DNA from: Cornus controversa
Taxonomy: Eukaryota > Streptophyta > Magnoliopsida > Cornales > Cornaceae
Assembly (NCBI GenBank): GCA_026545225.1
Contig: CM048846.1
Coordinates: forward strand, 40,683,501-40,747,500
Direction of reading: 5' to 3'
DNA: 64,000 bases
Each line of letters begins with the position of its first letter. Within the stretch, counting starts at the first letter, position 1. Below are positions 33,440-43,750 of the stretch, piece after piece. Below the pieces are notes generated by a model. It worked only from the letters and a program-made list of their open reading frames with translations. It searched no databases and was not told the origin of the DNA. The position numbers were made by a program, and so were the translations under genes.

Positions 33440-33924
33440 AAAAAACTTTTGACGACTTACAAACCATGTTGTTAAAAATAAGAATATCACAACTTGCTTT
33501 GCATGTTGTTAATATGTGATATTAACGACCCATGAAGCATATTGTTACAAGTAGTCAAAGTATTCACGATTTTCAAAGCACGCCGTAAATAAATCTAATA
33601 ACGACATGCTAATTGAGTCGTTAAAAGGGTCAAGATAAGCACAACATACTTTGCATGTTGTCAAAATAATGTATTGACGACGTGGAAAGCATGTTGTTAA
33701 AACTATGACATATTGACGACTCAAAGAATGTGTCGTAAATGTTTAAAATCAACCTCCATTTGTTTGTCCCACGACGTCAGATTTTAACATTAACGACTCA
33801 CGCTTCACGTTGTTAATAAAAAAGACTTTTCACGGCATGGACCGTAACGACATATGCGTGTAAGTCTTTAAACCCTTTTAACGACATGCATTGCACTTCG
33901 TTAAAACTCATTTTTCTTGTAGTG
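33440..33924 (+). repeat. CACTA right subterminal array
   Basis: About a dozen units of roughly 25-35 bp, many of them imperfect hairpins, for example TTTTAACGACATGCATTGCA followed by CTTCGTTAAAA, and GACGACGTGGAAAGCATGTTGT. They share ACGAC on one arm and GTYGT on the other. This is the likely transposase-binding region and is about twice the length of the left array. Confidence 0.75.
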
Positions 33925-34306
33925 TTCGTGCACCCTTACAGAACAAGGTTCAGTATACAAAAGCCTATGACAATTAATTAAGAAAGCCAAAAAAGATGAT
34001 GCAACACAAAGGAATTTGAACTTAAAAGTATAGTTTGACTTGATGTGTTATAAACCAATTGGATTTATCAAGATTTTTTACCTGCTTGCTAATTATTATT
34101 GATATATAAATTCCATTTTTATAATCATTATCTCAATAACTAACCCAAGCTATACTACCCCTCAAGTATTCAAGGTATCCATCCATTTTAAAAAGTAAAA
34201 ACTCCAATTGACATACAGATGCATTCAAATTGAAAGTTCAACTTAAAGGCCAAGAAACATAGCACAACAATAGGACCACGATAATAATACTCCATAAAAT
34301 TGACAC
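33925..34306. other. Intergenic DNA between the CACTA element and the eL42 fragment
   Basis: AT-rich; the part from about 34240 is probably the 3' UTR of the eL42 fragment on the minus strand. Nothing else recognised. Confidence 0.4.
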
Positions 34307-34547
34307 TTAGAAAAGAGAAGTCCCCTTCCCCTTATTTTCTCCACCAATCTCAAATGCTTGCACCTCTGCAAAAAAATAAATGGCAACCCACCACATATAT
34401 GTCCATAAATAACAAGAAAACAACCCTTTAGGAATCCATAACAAAAGAGCAAATGGAAGCTGAGAAAATAACCTTGATTAGGTGCTGTGACACATGCTTA
34501 CATCCTTGGCATTGGAGCCTCAGCACAATCTTCTTTGTAGTTTTCGC
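34307..34547 (-). pseudogene. 60S ribosomal protein eL42 (L36a/L44) gene, last two exons, broken
   Basis: On the minus strand, 34547-34473 encodes [16 protein letters not shown] then KHVSQHLIK, and after an intron with GT...TTTTTTGCAG borders, 34365-34307 encodes RCKH and, one base out of frame, EIGGENKGKGTSLF then TAA. This matches the end of eukaryotic L36a/L44, which binds the ribosomal E-site region. The last exon has lost one base after CATTT, which breaks the frame. The acceptor before AKTT also looks lost (GTGTAC where AG is needed). Upstream exons are missing: CNL-derived sequence takes their place from about 34707. It is an intron-bearing fragment, so a broken gene copy, not a processed pseudogene. 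Confidence 0.8.
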
Positions 34548-34706
34548 GTACACAAAGAGAAATCAATGTTGTAAAAAATTTCCCTGAAGTCTCTACTAAC
34601 AATACACGGATTAAATTTATAAGATAGAACCTTTATGGGGAAAGAAGTGCATCAGTTAGTTAAAGCATGGATTAGGATCATTTCAAATGAAGAATATACC
34701 TTGAAA

Positions 34707-36708
34707 CAAAATTCCAATTGATGACTTGGTGATGTATGGAGTGGCAACGAGGTTTCTCAAGGACAACTCATATACAATGAAAATTACAAGATATAGAACA
34801 CTTGTGTTGGTTGATACCCTAAAGAAATCTCATTTGTTGTTAGAAGGTAAAAGAAGGGACTTCGTTAAAATGCACGTCGTCATTGGAGATGTTGCCATCT
34901 CAATTGCATCAAAAGAGGGATTTTTGGCAAAAACATGTGTTCCAAAGTGGCCAGAGAAAGATGAGTATGAATCCCACAAGGTAATCTCATTGATGTCTAA
35001 AAATATTTATAAGCTTCCCCTTGAGTTAAAATGTCCAGAATTATGCACCTTGGTATTGGAATGTGACGCTGATCATAAACCACAAGTTCCAAATAGCTTT
35101 TTTAAAGGTACGAAAAAGCTTGAAGCTTTAGATTTGAGTCGTATGCAGCTGCCATCATCACCTCTAAATTTGGTCAACCTTTGGATGTTGCGTCTATGTC
35201 ACTGTGAACAAGTGAACCTAGCTTTTCTCAAGAAACTAAGAAATCTCAAGATACTAAGCATTAATGTTTTTTTATCCCAAAGAGGTGCCTCTTGACATAG
35301 GACAGTTGAAGAGCTTACAGTGGTTGGATTTGAGAAGTTGTAGAAAACTCAAGATCATTCCATCAGTTGTCATAAAAAGTCTATCCAACAGAGGAATATA
35401 CTTTCCACATGACTTTGGGGGATGGGGTGATGAAGGAAATGCAGGGCTTGATGAGCTTAATTCATTGACTCGCTTAACCACTTTACAAATTCACATAGGA
35501 GATGTCATGTTACTCCCCAATGAGCTCTGCTTTAAGTCATTGAATAGATTTAAAATATCGATTGGGAGGACTAGTGGTTTTGATTATGATGAAGAACACT
35601 TAGGAGCAAGGATTTTGAAACTTGATGATATTACTTTGAGGAAGGAGTTCAATATTTTGATGGCGAAGGTTGAAGTACTTTTTTTAGAAAGAGTGGAAGG
35701 TTTAAAGAATGTGCTTCACTTTAGAGATGGAAAGGGGTTTCTGACTTGAATTATCTTAAAATTGAGGGTTGTAATGACATGGATCATCTACTTGGCCAAC
35801 CAAAATGCAATTTACAGAATGAGCGTTCTTTCAGCAAATTAAGTGTGTTAATAGTTAAAAAATGTACGTTGAAATTTCTAACAGCAAGAGCTCTTCCACA
35901 ACTCCAAGAATTAAATATATCGAACTGCGAAATCATGGAAGAAATAATTCTAAATGACAAGGAAGTAATGGATAAAGTTATTTTTCATCAATTAAAGAAA
36001 ATGAAGTTGGCCTTTCTACCAATCCTCAAAAGCATCTGCAACAATATAAAGAAAATGTCAAGTAGAGAGTGCAATTCTTCCACCCTTGCACAAGCTCTCT
36101 CTAATGATAAGGTATGCTCTGCCAGTCAAAACATTCTATTTAGTTGCTGAGAACACCTTTTTCTTCAAAAATGTTTGCCATATAGCACTTGGAAGTATAT
36201 TTATTGTAAAAATTTAATCGGCCTATTTCAAAAACTAGTATACGTCTATACAAGTATTCAAGCTTACTAGTATATGTTTATACCACTTTGAACCAGGGTT
36301 GGTTGGAGTCTCACTTCTCATTCTCTATGATTTTCAGTTTCAACAAACCAACTACTACATACAAAAGCTTTTGAAATGGAGCAAGTAAAAGCGAGCCTTT
36401 TGTGGCTCAAAGAATAATGAGTCAAACTTTTCTCTCTTATAACCTAAATTTAACCTGTATCAAGTACCATGAAGATACCACTAAAAATCTTCTATTACAT
36501 TTTAAAGTGATAGGAGTCAAAAATAGTGAAGGGGGAAAGAAGCTTGTTTACAAGATTTACTAATAGCTGGGGATCATAGATTAAATTTTAAAACCATCCA
36601 CATAACAGTAATATATATATAATAAATTTTGCAGGTTTCATTCTCCGCATTGCCGGAGATATATAAATTGGATAGCGTTACAATGATATGGGACAACCAA
36701 TTATTCAT
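34707..36708 (+). pseudogene. Second CC-NBS-LRR copy, truncated at both ends, frameshifted
   Basis: Starts abruptly at AAATTCCAATTGATGACTTGG, matching 9181 of the first gene, so coiled coil and most of NB-ARC are missing. The winged helix, a changed MHD (KMHVV for KMHDV) and the LRR of exon 1 follow to the donor AAG|GTATGC at 36112. The intron and exon 2 (36635-36708, acceptor TTTTGCAG) are also kept, exon 2 with a small deletion. At least two frameshifts: one near 35265-35285 and one near 35741 (TTTCTGAC for TTTCAGGAC). Homology stops near 36710. It cannot encode a receptor. By eye it is about 90% identical to the first gene over exon 1. Confidence 0.85.
36112..36634 (+). other. Intron 1 of the second CNL copy
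   Basis: Aligns along most of its length with intron 1 of the first gene (10623-11113), including GAACACCTTTTTC, AGCACTTGGAAGTATAT, GCGAGCCTTTTGTGG and GGAGTCAAAAATAGTGAAG. This shows the copy arose by DNA duplication, not through RNA. Confidence 0.8.
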
Positions 36709-36739
36709 AGGTATTAGGTCCCGAAGCTGAAGAAGAATC

Positions 36740-37555
36740 CTTGTAGCCTAGGAAGCACAGACATGCCTAAAAAGGCAAAGAATCCATGTCGGACACGGAT
36801 ACGCGTCGGACACGCCCCGACACGTGTCGAACACGCCAAAGAACGTGTCTGAATTTTTTATTTTTTTTTTAATTTTTGAACATGGAGCGGACATATGTTG
36901 GACACGCCAATTTTTTTTCTTCTCTTTTTCCTCTTATTTTCATGAATCTTTTCTCTTCCATGGATTCTTACTTTATTTTTCACTAATCCCTAATTTTTTT
37001 TCTAACAAAATCCTGATTTTTTTTTGCATTTCTCTCCTTTTTTTAGCCTCTTCTTTCTTTTTTCTAGCAAAACACAAGTTTTAGAAAGGTTGTTTTAACA
37101 ATTCAACTATAGATCATCTCATCTCTTCATCTTTGTTCTTTTTTACTTTACTTCTTTCTCTTACTGTACAACTACTATCTTTTACATGTGACTTTCTGAT
37201 GATGCTTTTGTATTTGGAGTAAGCTGGAATGATGTTTAAATGATAAGACTAGTTTTTATTCTAATGTCTCATTTTGAATTGGTTTTATGACTTTGTGACA
37301 TCGTTCTCTTATAATTATTGTTGTTGTGGAGTAGATTCAATTGTGTACTTGTGAGTTATGATTTGTGAATTTTTTCTTTGTTAGGTTGATGAAAAATAAT
37401 ATTACTCTTAAGTATTTAAAATATATATGACATCAAATATTATATAAAAATAAATATTTATTATTTGTCGTGTCCCCGCCCTGTCCGTGTCCTAATTTTT
37501 TAGGATTTGTTGTGTCGCCATGTCCGTGTCATGTCATATCTGTGTTCGGCTAGGA
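36740..37555. mobile_element. GACACG-rich element with inverted ends (class uncertain)
   Basis: The left side has AGCACAGACATGCC followed by repeated GTCGGACACG/GACACGCC units. The right side, on the minus strand, has GAACACAGATATGACATG followed by GACACGGACATGGCGACAC. The ends are thus imperfect inverted repeats of 100 bp or more. CTAGGA occurs on each side (near 36739 and 37549), which might be part of a target duplication. The interior is T-rich with no gene. A hAT-like or other short TIR element is possible. Confidence 0.4.
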
Positions 37556-39427
37556 GGAGCTGCTCTTGGTGGAGCTTGTGTCTCCTCTTGAGTTTCCCCT
37601 TGAGTTTCCCTTGCAATTTGCCGCATGGTAGCAACCATGTCGCGCATAAATTGCTCTCCTCCAATAGGGACCACTTCCGGTGTCCTCTCACGAGCTCTTC
37701 TTGGTGCCATCCTTCTATATAGATGACAAGAAGGTATTTAGAATTTGTGCACGAATCTATAGGACCAATTCACATCATGCATACTAAACATGCTAAGGCA
37801 CTTCACAAATAGCATGTTATGCAAACAATTAAGCACATAAGAATTTCCCATGCAATATGTACTTACTCTTAGCTTACACTCAAAACCACAAATCTAGGGT
37901 CAGAACCTAAATTTCAAAATCCCATAAACCATTCATATCCTTCAATCCAACACGTGGCTTAACCATTTCCCGTCGTCTATAGGTATTCAAACCCGTCGTC
38001 TATTGCGGAAGCATTCTATATGCACACCCTTCAAGTGGCATTAGATCATCAAAGGCCCTTGCAAATGATTTTCACCTTTGGTTCCATACATATAAACCAC
38101 TAAGTTCTGGACCTCAACTTTTTACACAGATGGAATTTGATTGTGAAACCTACACTATTAGATAGAGCTTTCAAAAATACTTAATTTAAAAAAAAATCAC
38201 GCTCAATTCCGATTTAAAACAAAGAAATTACATCCAAAGGAAGTCTGGACAATTTTTGAACCTTGCTGTGAATAGTAATCTCGATCAATCGAGATTCATC
38301 TCGATTAATCGAGATTTTCACCCCATCAATCGAAGAAAACAGCCTCTCGGTAACTTGGACCTGCAATATTTCGATTAATCGATGTTGGGACTTCGATTGA
38401 TCGAAATAAAGCCTAAAAATTCATAAAAATTTGCCACCATTTCGATCAATCGAGATGGGCATCTCGATTAATCGAAATGGGCATTTCGATTAATCGAATT
38501 GCACTGCCCAGATTTTTCCAACACCTATACAAGATCAAATTGAACCCAAATCTCAACCAAACCACCTTAGATCATTCATAACTCATGTGAATCATCTACC
38601 ATTGATATAAAATCATACTCACACATCAACCTATACATTTGAATCTCAAATCTTGCATAATCATAGAAAACTCATCCTAAGTTCACAATACACATAAAAT
38701 TCAAGTGAACCGAACCATCCTCATTTTTCCAAAGGTGATCTTCATTAACCCAACCATACAATCTAACTTATACATTGAGGTCCTACAACCATGATTCCAA
38801 CATAAATCCACAACTCTAAACATTCATATCCACGAAATTAAATTTCAAGAGACAAAAGAATACATTCATCCATTTAAATTCTGAATCCTTACATAATCCA
38901 TGGGACCATACATATAAGAGTTCAAATGGCCCTTTTTGCATACATTCAACAAGTCTCAACTGAAGGAAGCCATTATACATACATTTCTCAAAAATAATTT
39001 TCCTACAAGTGTGGCACTTACATTTGGATTTCAAATACATAAGGAGATGCAAATGTAAAGGCAACACCACAACCATTGTCTACATGCCACAAGCCGGCAT
39101 GGACATTTATTTACATCCCAAAAGAGCAAAAGTCCAAAAATAAGCTCAACATATCCATAGAGCTAATCATGCTTCGTCTTCCATTGGCGATTTATCTGAA
39201 AAAGTTTATATAAATGGGGGGTGAGCAACACTGCGGCTCAGTAGGAATGATCCACCCAACCCCACTCTAACTCAGGCGGCCATGCATGGATGCAAATGAA
39301 ATGCCTACATGGCAAGTATACATGCCTTTAACCCATAAACAAACACGTTTTTCAAATCATGCGTGATGCTTCACATCTCAATGCATTTACATACATATAT
39401 ATATATATATATGCAATTGAGCAAACC

Positions 39428-39472
<45 letters not shown>

Positions 39473-39980
39473 CTCACGCCACATAAATCCGAAAATCACT
39501 TCAATGGGGACTAGCTTATCACTCCATCCATAGTAAGGGTCTCTTCGGCACCCAAACTCTGCTTGTGCTTTATCGGGTTACTAATCCGAAGGGAGCACCT
39601 CCTCTTGGCCAAGTTTTGGGTCTTTCACCCTAGGGACCATTCCCTCAACTTAATTCTCAATGTTGTCACGCCCCAAAAACTCATTTTTCACATAGTGCAC
39701 ATAATCACATCAATGCACTTATTCCATACCATGAATGCAAAATATTTCGTTTAGTCCATAACCAAAAGTAAAATTTCTCGGATTTTCCGGACCCACTTAA
39801 CCTCATCCCGGGCCCCCGTTGACCAAAAAGTCAAACTTTTTCAAAAGTTCCCAAAACCATATTCTAACTTTCTAAACATGTCCCCCGCATCCAAAACATG
39901 TTAAATATCATTTAAAATGCATTTAAAGCAATAAATGACAAAAATTGAAAAATTGGCCAAAATTGGGCACGGTCTCTACA
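37556..39980 (-). mobile_element. Ty3/gypsy (Tekay/Del-like) fragment: LTR-derived DNA and gag start
   Basis: Minus strand 37710-37556 encodes an N-terminus MAPRRARERTPEVV... typical of chromovirus gag, ending at the GACACG element. The region to 39980 looks LTR-derived: GTTGACCAAAAAGTCAAAC, GGGGGGTGAGCAACAC...GGCTCAGTAGG, TTATCGGGTTACTAATCCGAAG and a TGTCACGCCCC run at 39665. On the minus strand the outer end reads TGTAGAGACCGTGCCC from 39980. No primer site was found, so internal borders are uncertain. It is a broken fragment inserted in, or joined to, element A. TA runs lie at about 39400-39470. Confidence 0.55.
38280..38515. repeat. TCGATYRATCGA palindrome cluster 1
   Basis: Several near-palindromes such as ATCTCGATCAATCGAGAT, TCTCGATTAATCGAGA and TTCGATTGATCGAA occur within about 235 bp of the Tekay-like fragment. 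Similar clusters occur in elements A and B. Confidence 0.8.
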
Positions 39981-39984
39981 AATC

Positions 39985-40050
39985 GAGACCAAAATCTCGA
40001 TTAATCGAGATCTCAATTGATCGAGATCCTTGTTTCGATCAATCGAGATT
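39985..40050. repeat. TCGATYRATCGA palindrome cluster 2 (element A, after integrase)
   Basis: TCTCGATTAATCGAGA, ATCTCAATTGATCGAGAT and TTTCGATCAATCGAGA follow one another. The position relative to integrase is the same as cluster 4 in element B. Confidence 0.8.
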
Positions 40051-40212
40051 CTGAAAAATAGCCTTGTTGATCAGCTTGATTTAGATCCTCATGGACTTGA
40101 ACTTATGGGACTTAGATACAAAATTGCTTTTGATTAGAGGGACATCATGGAAGCATGATAGCTACCATGGCCGCACCACATTATACATCTATGGCATGAC
40201 ATTGGAATCGGT

Positions 40213-41330
40213 TCACGAGTCAAAATAAACAGGATTCGTCAAATTGATGACATCCACATACTCCATGGTAACTTGGTTATCCACACACGATTTTAAGCGC
40301 TGCCCGTTCACTTTGAACAACGTTCCATCTTTCAAGTCCTTCAATTCCACCGCTCCGTGGGGAGAAACGGAATTAACCAAAAATGGACCATCCCAACGGG
40401 AGTGAAGTTTTCCAGGAAACAAACGGAGGCGTGAGTTGTACAACCATACTTTCTGTCCCGGAGAAAATGTTTTGACTCGAATATTACGATCATAAAAGGC
40501 TTTAGACTTTGCCTTATAGATTTTAGCGTTCTCATACGCGTCATGTCGCAATTCATTCAATTGAAGCTTTCGATTTGAGCCGGCCATTTGCATGTCAAAA
40601 TTGAACGTTTTGGTGGCCCACATAGCTTTGTGCTCCAATTCAACCGGAAGATGGCATGCTTTACCATAAACCAACCAGTAAAGTGACATTCCAATGGGAG
40701 TATTATAAGCAGTTCGGTAAGCCCATAATGCATCATTTAGTCGCAATGACCAATCTTTTCGGTCGAGCCGAACTGTTTTCTCAAGGATGTTCTTTATCTC
40801 CATATTGGATATTTCCACTTGTCCACTAGTTTGAGGATGGTATGGGGTGGCTACTTTGTGTGTGACAGAGTATTTGGTAAGCAAGGTTCGAAGGAACCGA
40901 TTACAGAAATGTTTACCTTCACCACTGATGAGGGCCCGAGGCGTACCAAAACGGCTAAAGATATTAGCTTGAATGAACTTAACCACGACTGCGTGGTCAT
41001 TGATTTTGGTAGCAATGGCCTCTATCCATTTAGAAACATAGTCCACCGCCACAAGTATGTACTCTGGACCAGTAGATGGTGGAAAAGGTCCCATGAAGTC
41101 GATGCCCCCACACATCAAATATCTCAATAATAAGAATAGGGTTGAGAGGCATCATGTCCTTCCGAGACATTGCGCCGAGGCACTAACATCGCTCACACGA
41201 GCGGCAAAATGAGTATGCATCCCGATGAAGTGTTGGCCAAAAAAACCCGCATTGAAGAATTTTTGCTGCGGTTTTCTTAGCACTAAAGTGTCCCCCACAA
41301 GCAAGTGTATGACAGAATTTTAGAATGCTT
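40213..41330 (-). pseudogene. Element A integrase, broken
   Basis: Minus-strand peptides include [38 protein letters not shown] and [11 protein letters not shown], the catalytic core of Ty3/gypsy integrase, then the C-terminal region ([14 protein letters not shown]...WDGPFLV). The zinc-finger part lies at about 41170-41330. Not intact. Confidence 0.85.
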
Positions 41331-41536
41331 TAGAATTCACTGTTGGGTACACACTGACGGATTATTTGATTGGGGCAATATTTGAACAATTGAGGATCGT
41401 CCCAATAATATGATCGTCATTGGGAGAAAAACCGATCCTTCTCTTGCTAGGTCCAAGAAGACGGTATTTTGCGGGTTGCCAAGTAGTTGACAATGTCCGC
41501 ATACCAAGGGATACTCTCTTGAGAGATTACAAAAAG

Positions 41537-42980
41537 TTATTCATCCGGGAAGGATTCACAAACTGGAATGGAGTCATTGAGGGATTCAATAAGAATTTTA
41601 GAGAGATGGTCAGCCACCACATTTTTGGTTCCCTTTTTGTCTCTAATCTCAAAATTAAACTCTTGCAGCAAGAGTATCCACCGGATCAATTTAGGCTTAG
41701 TGTCCTTTTTGGCCAACAGATGCCGGAGGGCAGCATGGTTCGGATAAACAATGACCTTGGAACCTAATAGATAAGCTCGAAACTTGTCCAAGGAAAATAC
41801 TACCGCAAGCAACTCCTTTTCCGTTGTGGTATAATTGATTTGAGCCTCGAAAATAGTTTTACTTGCATAGTAGATAACATGTGGTAATTTGTCTACCCGT
41901 TGCCCTAAAACTGCACCCATAGCATAATCGGATGCATCACACATGATCTCAAATGGGAGAGCCCAATTTGGAGGGATGAGAATTGGAGCGGTTATAAGCA
42001 TGGTGCGGAGCTTTTCAAAAGCGTTAAGGCACGCTTCATCAAAGGTAAAACAAGACTCTTTTTCAAGAAGGCGACACAAAGGCTGAGAGATCTTGCTAAA
42101 GTCTTTGATGAAGCGGCGATAAAAGCCCGCATGCCCAAGGAATGAATGAATTTCTCTCACCGTTGATGGTGGAGGAAGTTTGGAAATAAGTTCAACCTTG
42201 GCTTTGTCAACCTCAATTCCTCTCTTAGACACAATGTACCCTAGGACAATGCCCTCTTGAACCATAAAATGGCTCTTTTCCCAACTGAGGATTAGATTGG
42301 TTTGATTCGAATGAAGGTCCAAACACGGAGAAGTCATCCATGAATACTTCCAAGAAATTTTCCACCATGTCCAAAAAGATAGACATCATACACCGTTGAA
42401 AAGTCGCCGGTGCATTGCACAACCCAAAGGGCATGCGTCTATAAGCGAATGTGCCGAAAGGACATGTAAAGGTGGTTTTCTCTTGGTCCCTCGGGTCTAT
42501 AGCAACTTGATTATAGCTGAAATATCCATCTAAGAAGCAATAAAAACTTTGACAAGCTAATCTCTCTAAGATTTGATCAATAAATGGAAGAGGGAAGTGA
42601 TCTTTCCGAGTTGCTGAATTTAGTTTCCGATAATCTATGCAAACTCTCCATCCCGTGGTGGTTCGTTGGGAACCAATTCACCCTTATCATTTGGTTGCAC
42701 CGTAATATCGGACTTCTTAGGAACCACTTGAGTGGGACTAACCCACTTACTGTCTGAGATGGGGTAAATGATTCCCGCATCTAGTAACTTCACCACCTCC
42801 TTCATTACAACGTCCTTCATATTTGGATTTAATCAACGTTGTGCCTCTCTTGAGGTCTTTGCATCTTCTTCTAAGTGTATGCAGTGCATACAAATAGAAG
42901 GATCTATTCCCTTAAGATCTGCCACACTCCATCCTATTGCTTCCTTGTGCTCTTTTAGCACTTTTAGAAGTTCCATCTCT
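41537..42980 (-). pseudogene. Element A reverse transcriptase and RNase H, broken
   Basis: The minus strand has the RT stretch [16 protein letters not shown] and FMDDFSVFG, the connection [18 protein letters not shown], and RNase H-like [18 protein letters not shown] through [19 protein letters not shown]. The FMDD form is usual in this lineage. Fossil. Confidence 0.85.
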
Positions 42981-43092
42981 TGATCATTGGTGAGATTGGA
43001 AGCAATAATGACTGGAAGGGTTTCATTAGAGCCCAAGAAAACATACTTGAGTGTAGCCGGTAAAGGCTTGAGCTCAAGTTGTGGTGGAGAAA

Positions 43093-43750
43093 TTAGAGAA
43101 GGAGTTTGGGAAGTATTGGACAAAGGAGGCAAAGGTCTCTCGAAACTCTCCATTTAGGCAAATCCATGATAGTCGTGACATCGAGCATTGAATTAACTTC
43201 ACAAATGGATTGCTCAATGTTATAATCATCACAGTTGAAATGACTTAGGCATGCCTCTAGAGGATCCTTAGAAAGAATGGAAGGAAGCGCTTCTTGAACG
43301 AGATCTCCCACTACATCAACACAAAAGCATTCACTTTCATCGTCGGATATGTGGTGAGAAGCATTAAAGATGTTCAAGCGGACTTTCATATTCCCAAAAG
43401 AGATGTCCATTACTCTGGTACGGCAATTAACGCAAGCGTTTGCCGTGGCCAAAAATAGACGACCTAGAATGATAGGAATATGTCTATTTGGATTTTGGAT
43501 CAGTTCCGTGTCAAGGACTATGAAGTCCACCGGAAAGTAAAATTTGTCCACTTGAATTATCACATCCTCAATGATGCCACGTGGTTGCTTCACCGAGCGG
43601 TCTTCAAGTTACAACACAACTGTGGTGGGCTTAAGTTCCCCCAAACCTAATTGTTGGTAAACTAAGAATGGAAGCAAATTGACACTAGCCCCTAAAACAA
43701 GAAGTGCCTTTTCAAAAGCTTGATTTCCGATGGTGCATGAAATAGTTGGA
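43093..43750 (-). pseudogene. Element A protease region, broken
   Basis: The minus strand contains the LGASVNLLPF region of an Athila-type aspartic protease, followed by QPRGIIEDVIIQVDKFYFPVDF and a stretch leading to the RT. Fossil. Confidence 0.75.

Larger units (their letters stand above)
24095..33924 (+). mobile_element. CACTA (En/Spm) transposon, 9.83 kb, non-autonomous
   Basis: The left end begins CACTACAAGAAAAATGAG at 24095 and the right end is its exact inverse ending at 33924; the two ends agree for 25 bp. TTC lies on both sides (24092-24094 and 33925-33927), the 3-bp duplication expected of CACTA elements. Subterminal motifs built on ACGAC and GTCGT lie inside both ends, mostly the right. 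The interior has one dead transposase exon (32477-32797), internal duplications and a nested solo LTR, but no intact TNP2-type transposase. It may have been moved by enzymes from another copy. Confidence 0.92.

Noticed and set aside
40819-41130. 103-codon plus-strand frame in element A
   Set aside because: Opposite strand of the integrase core; no independent support.
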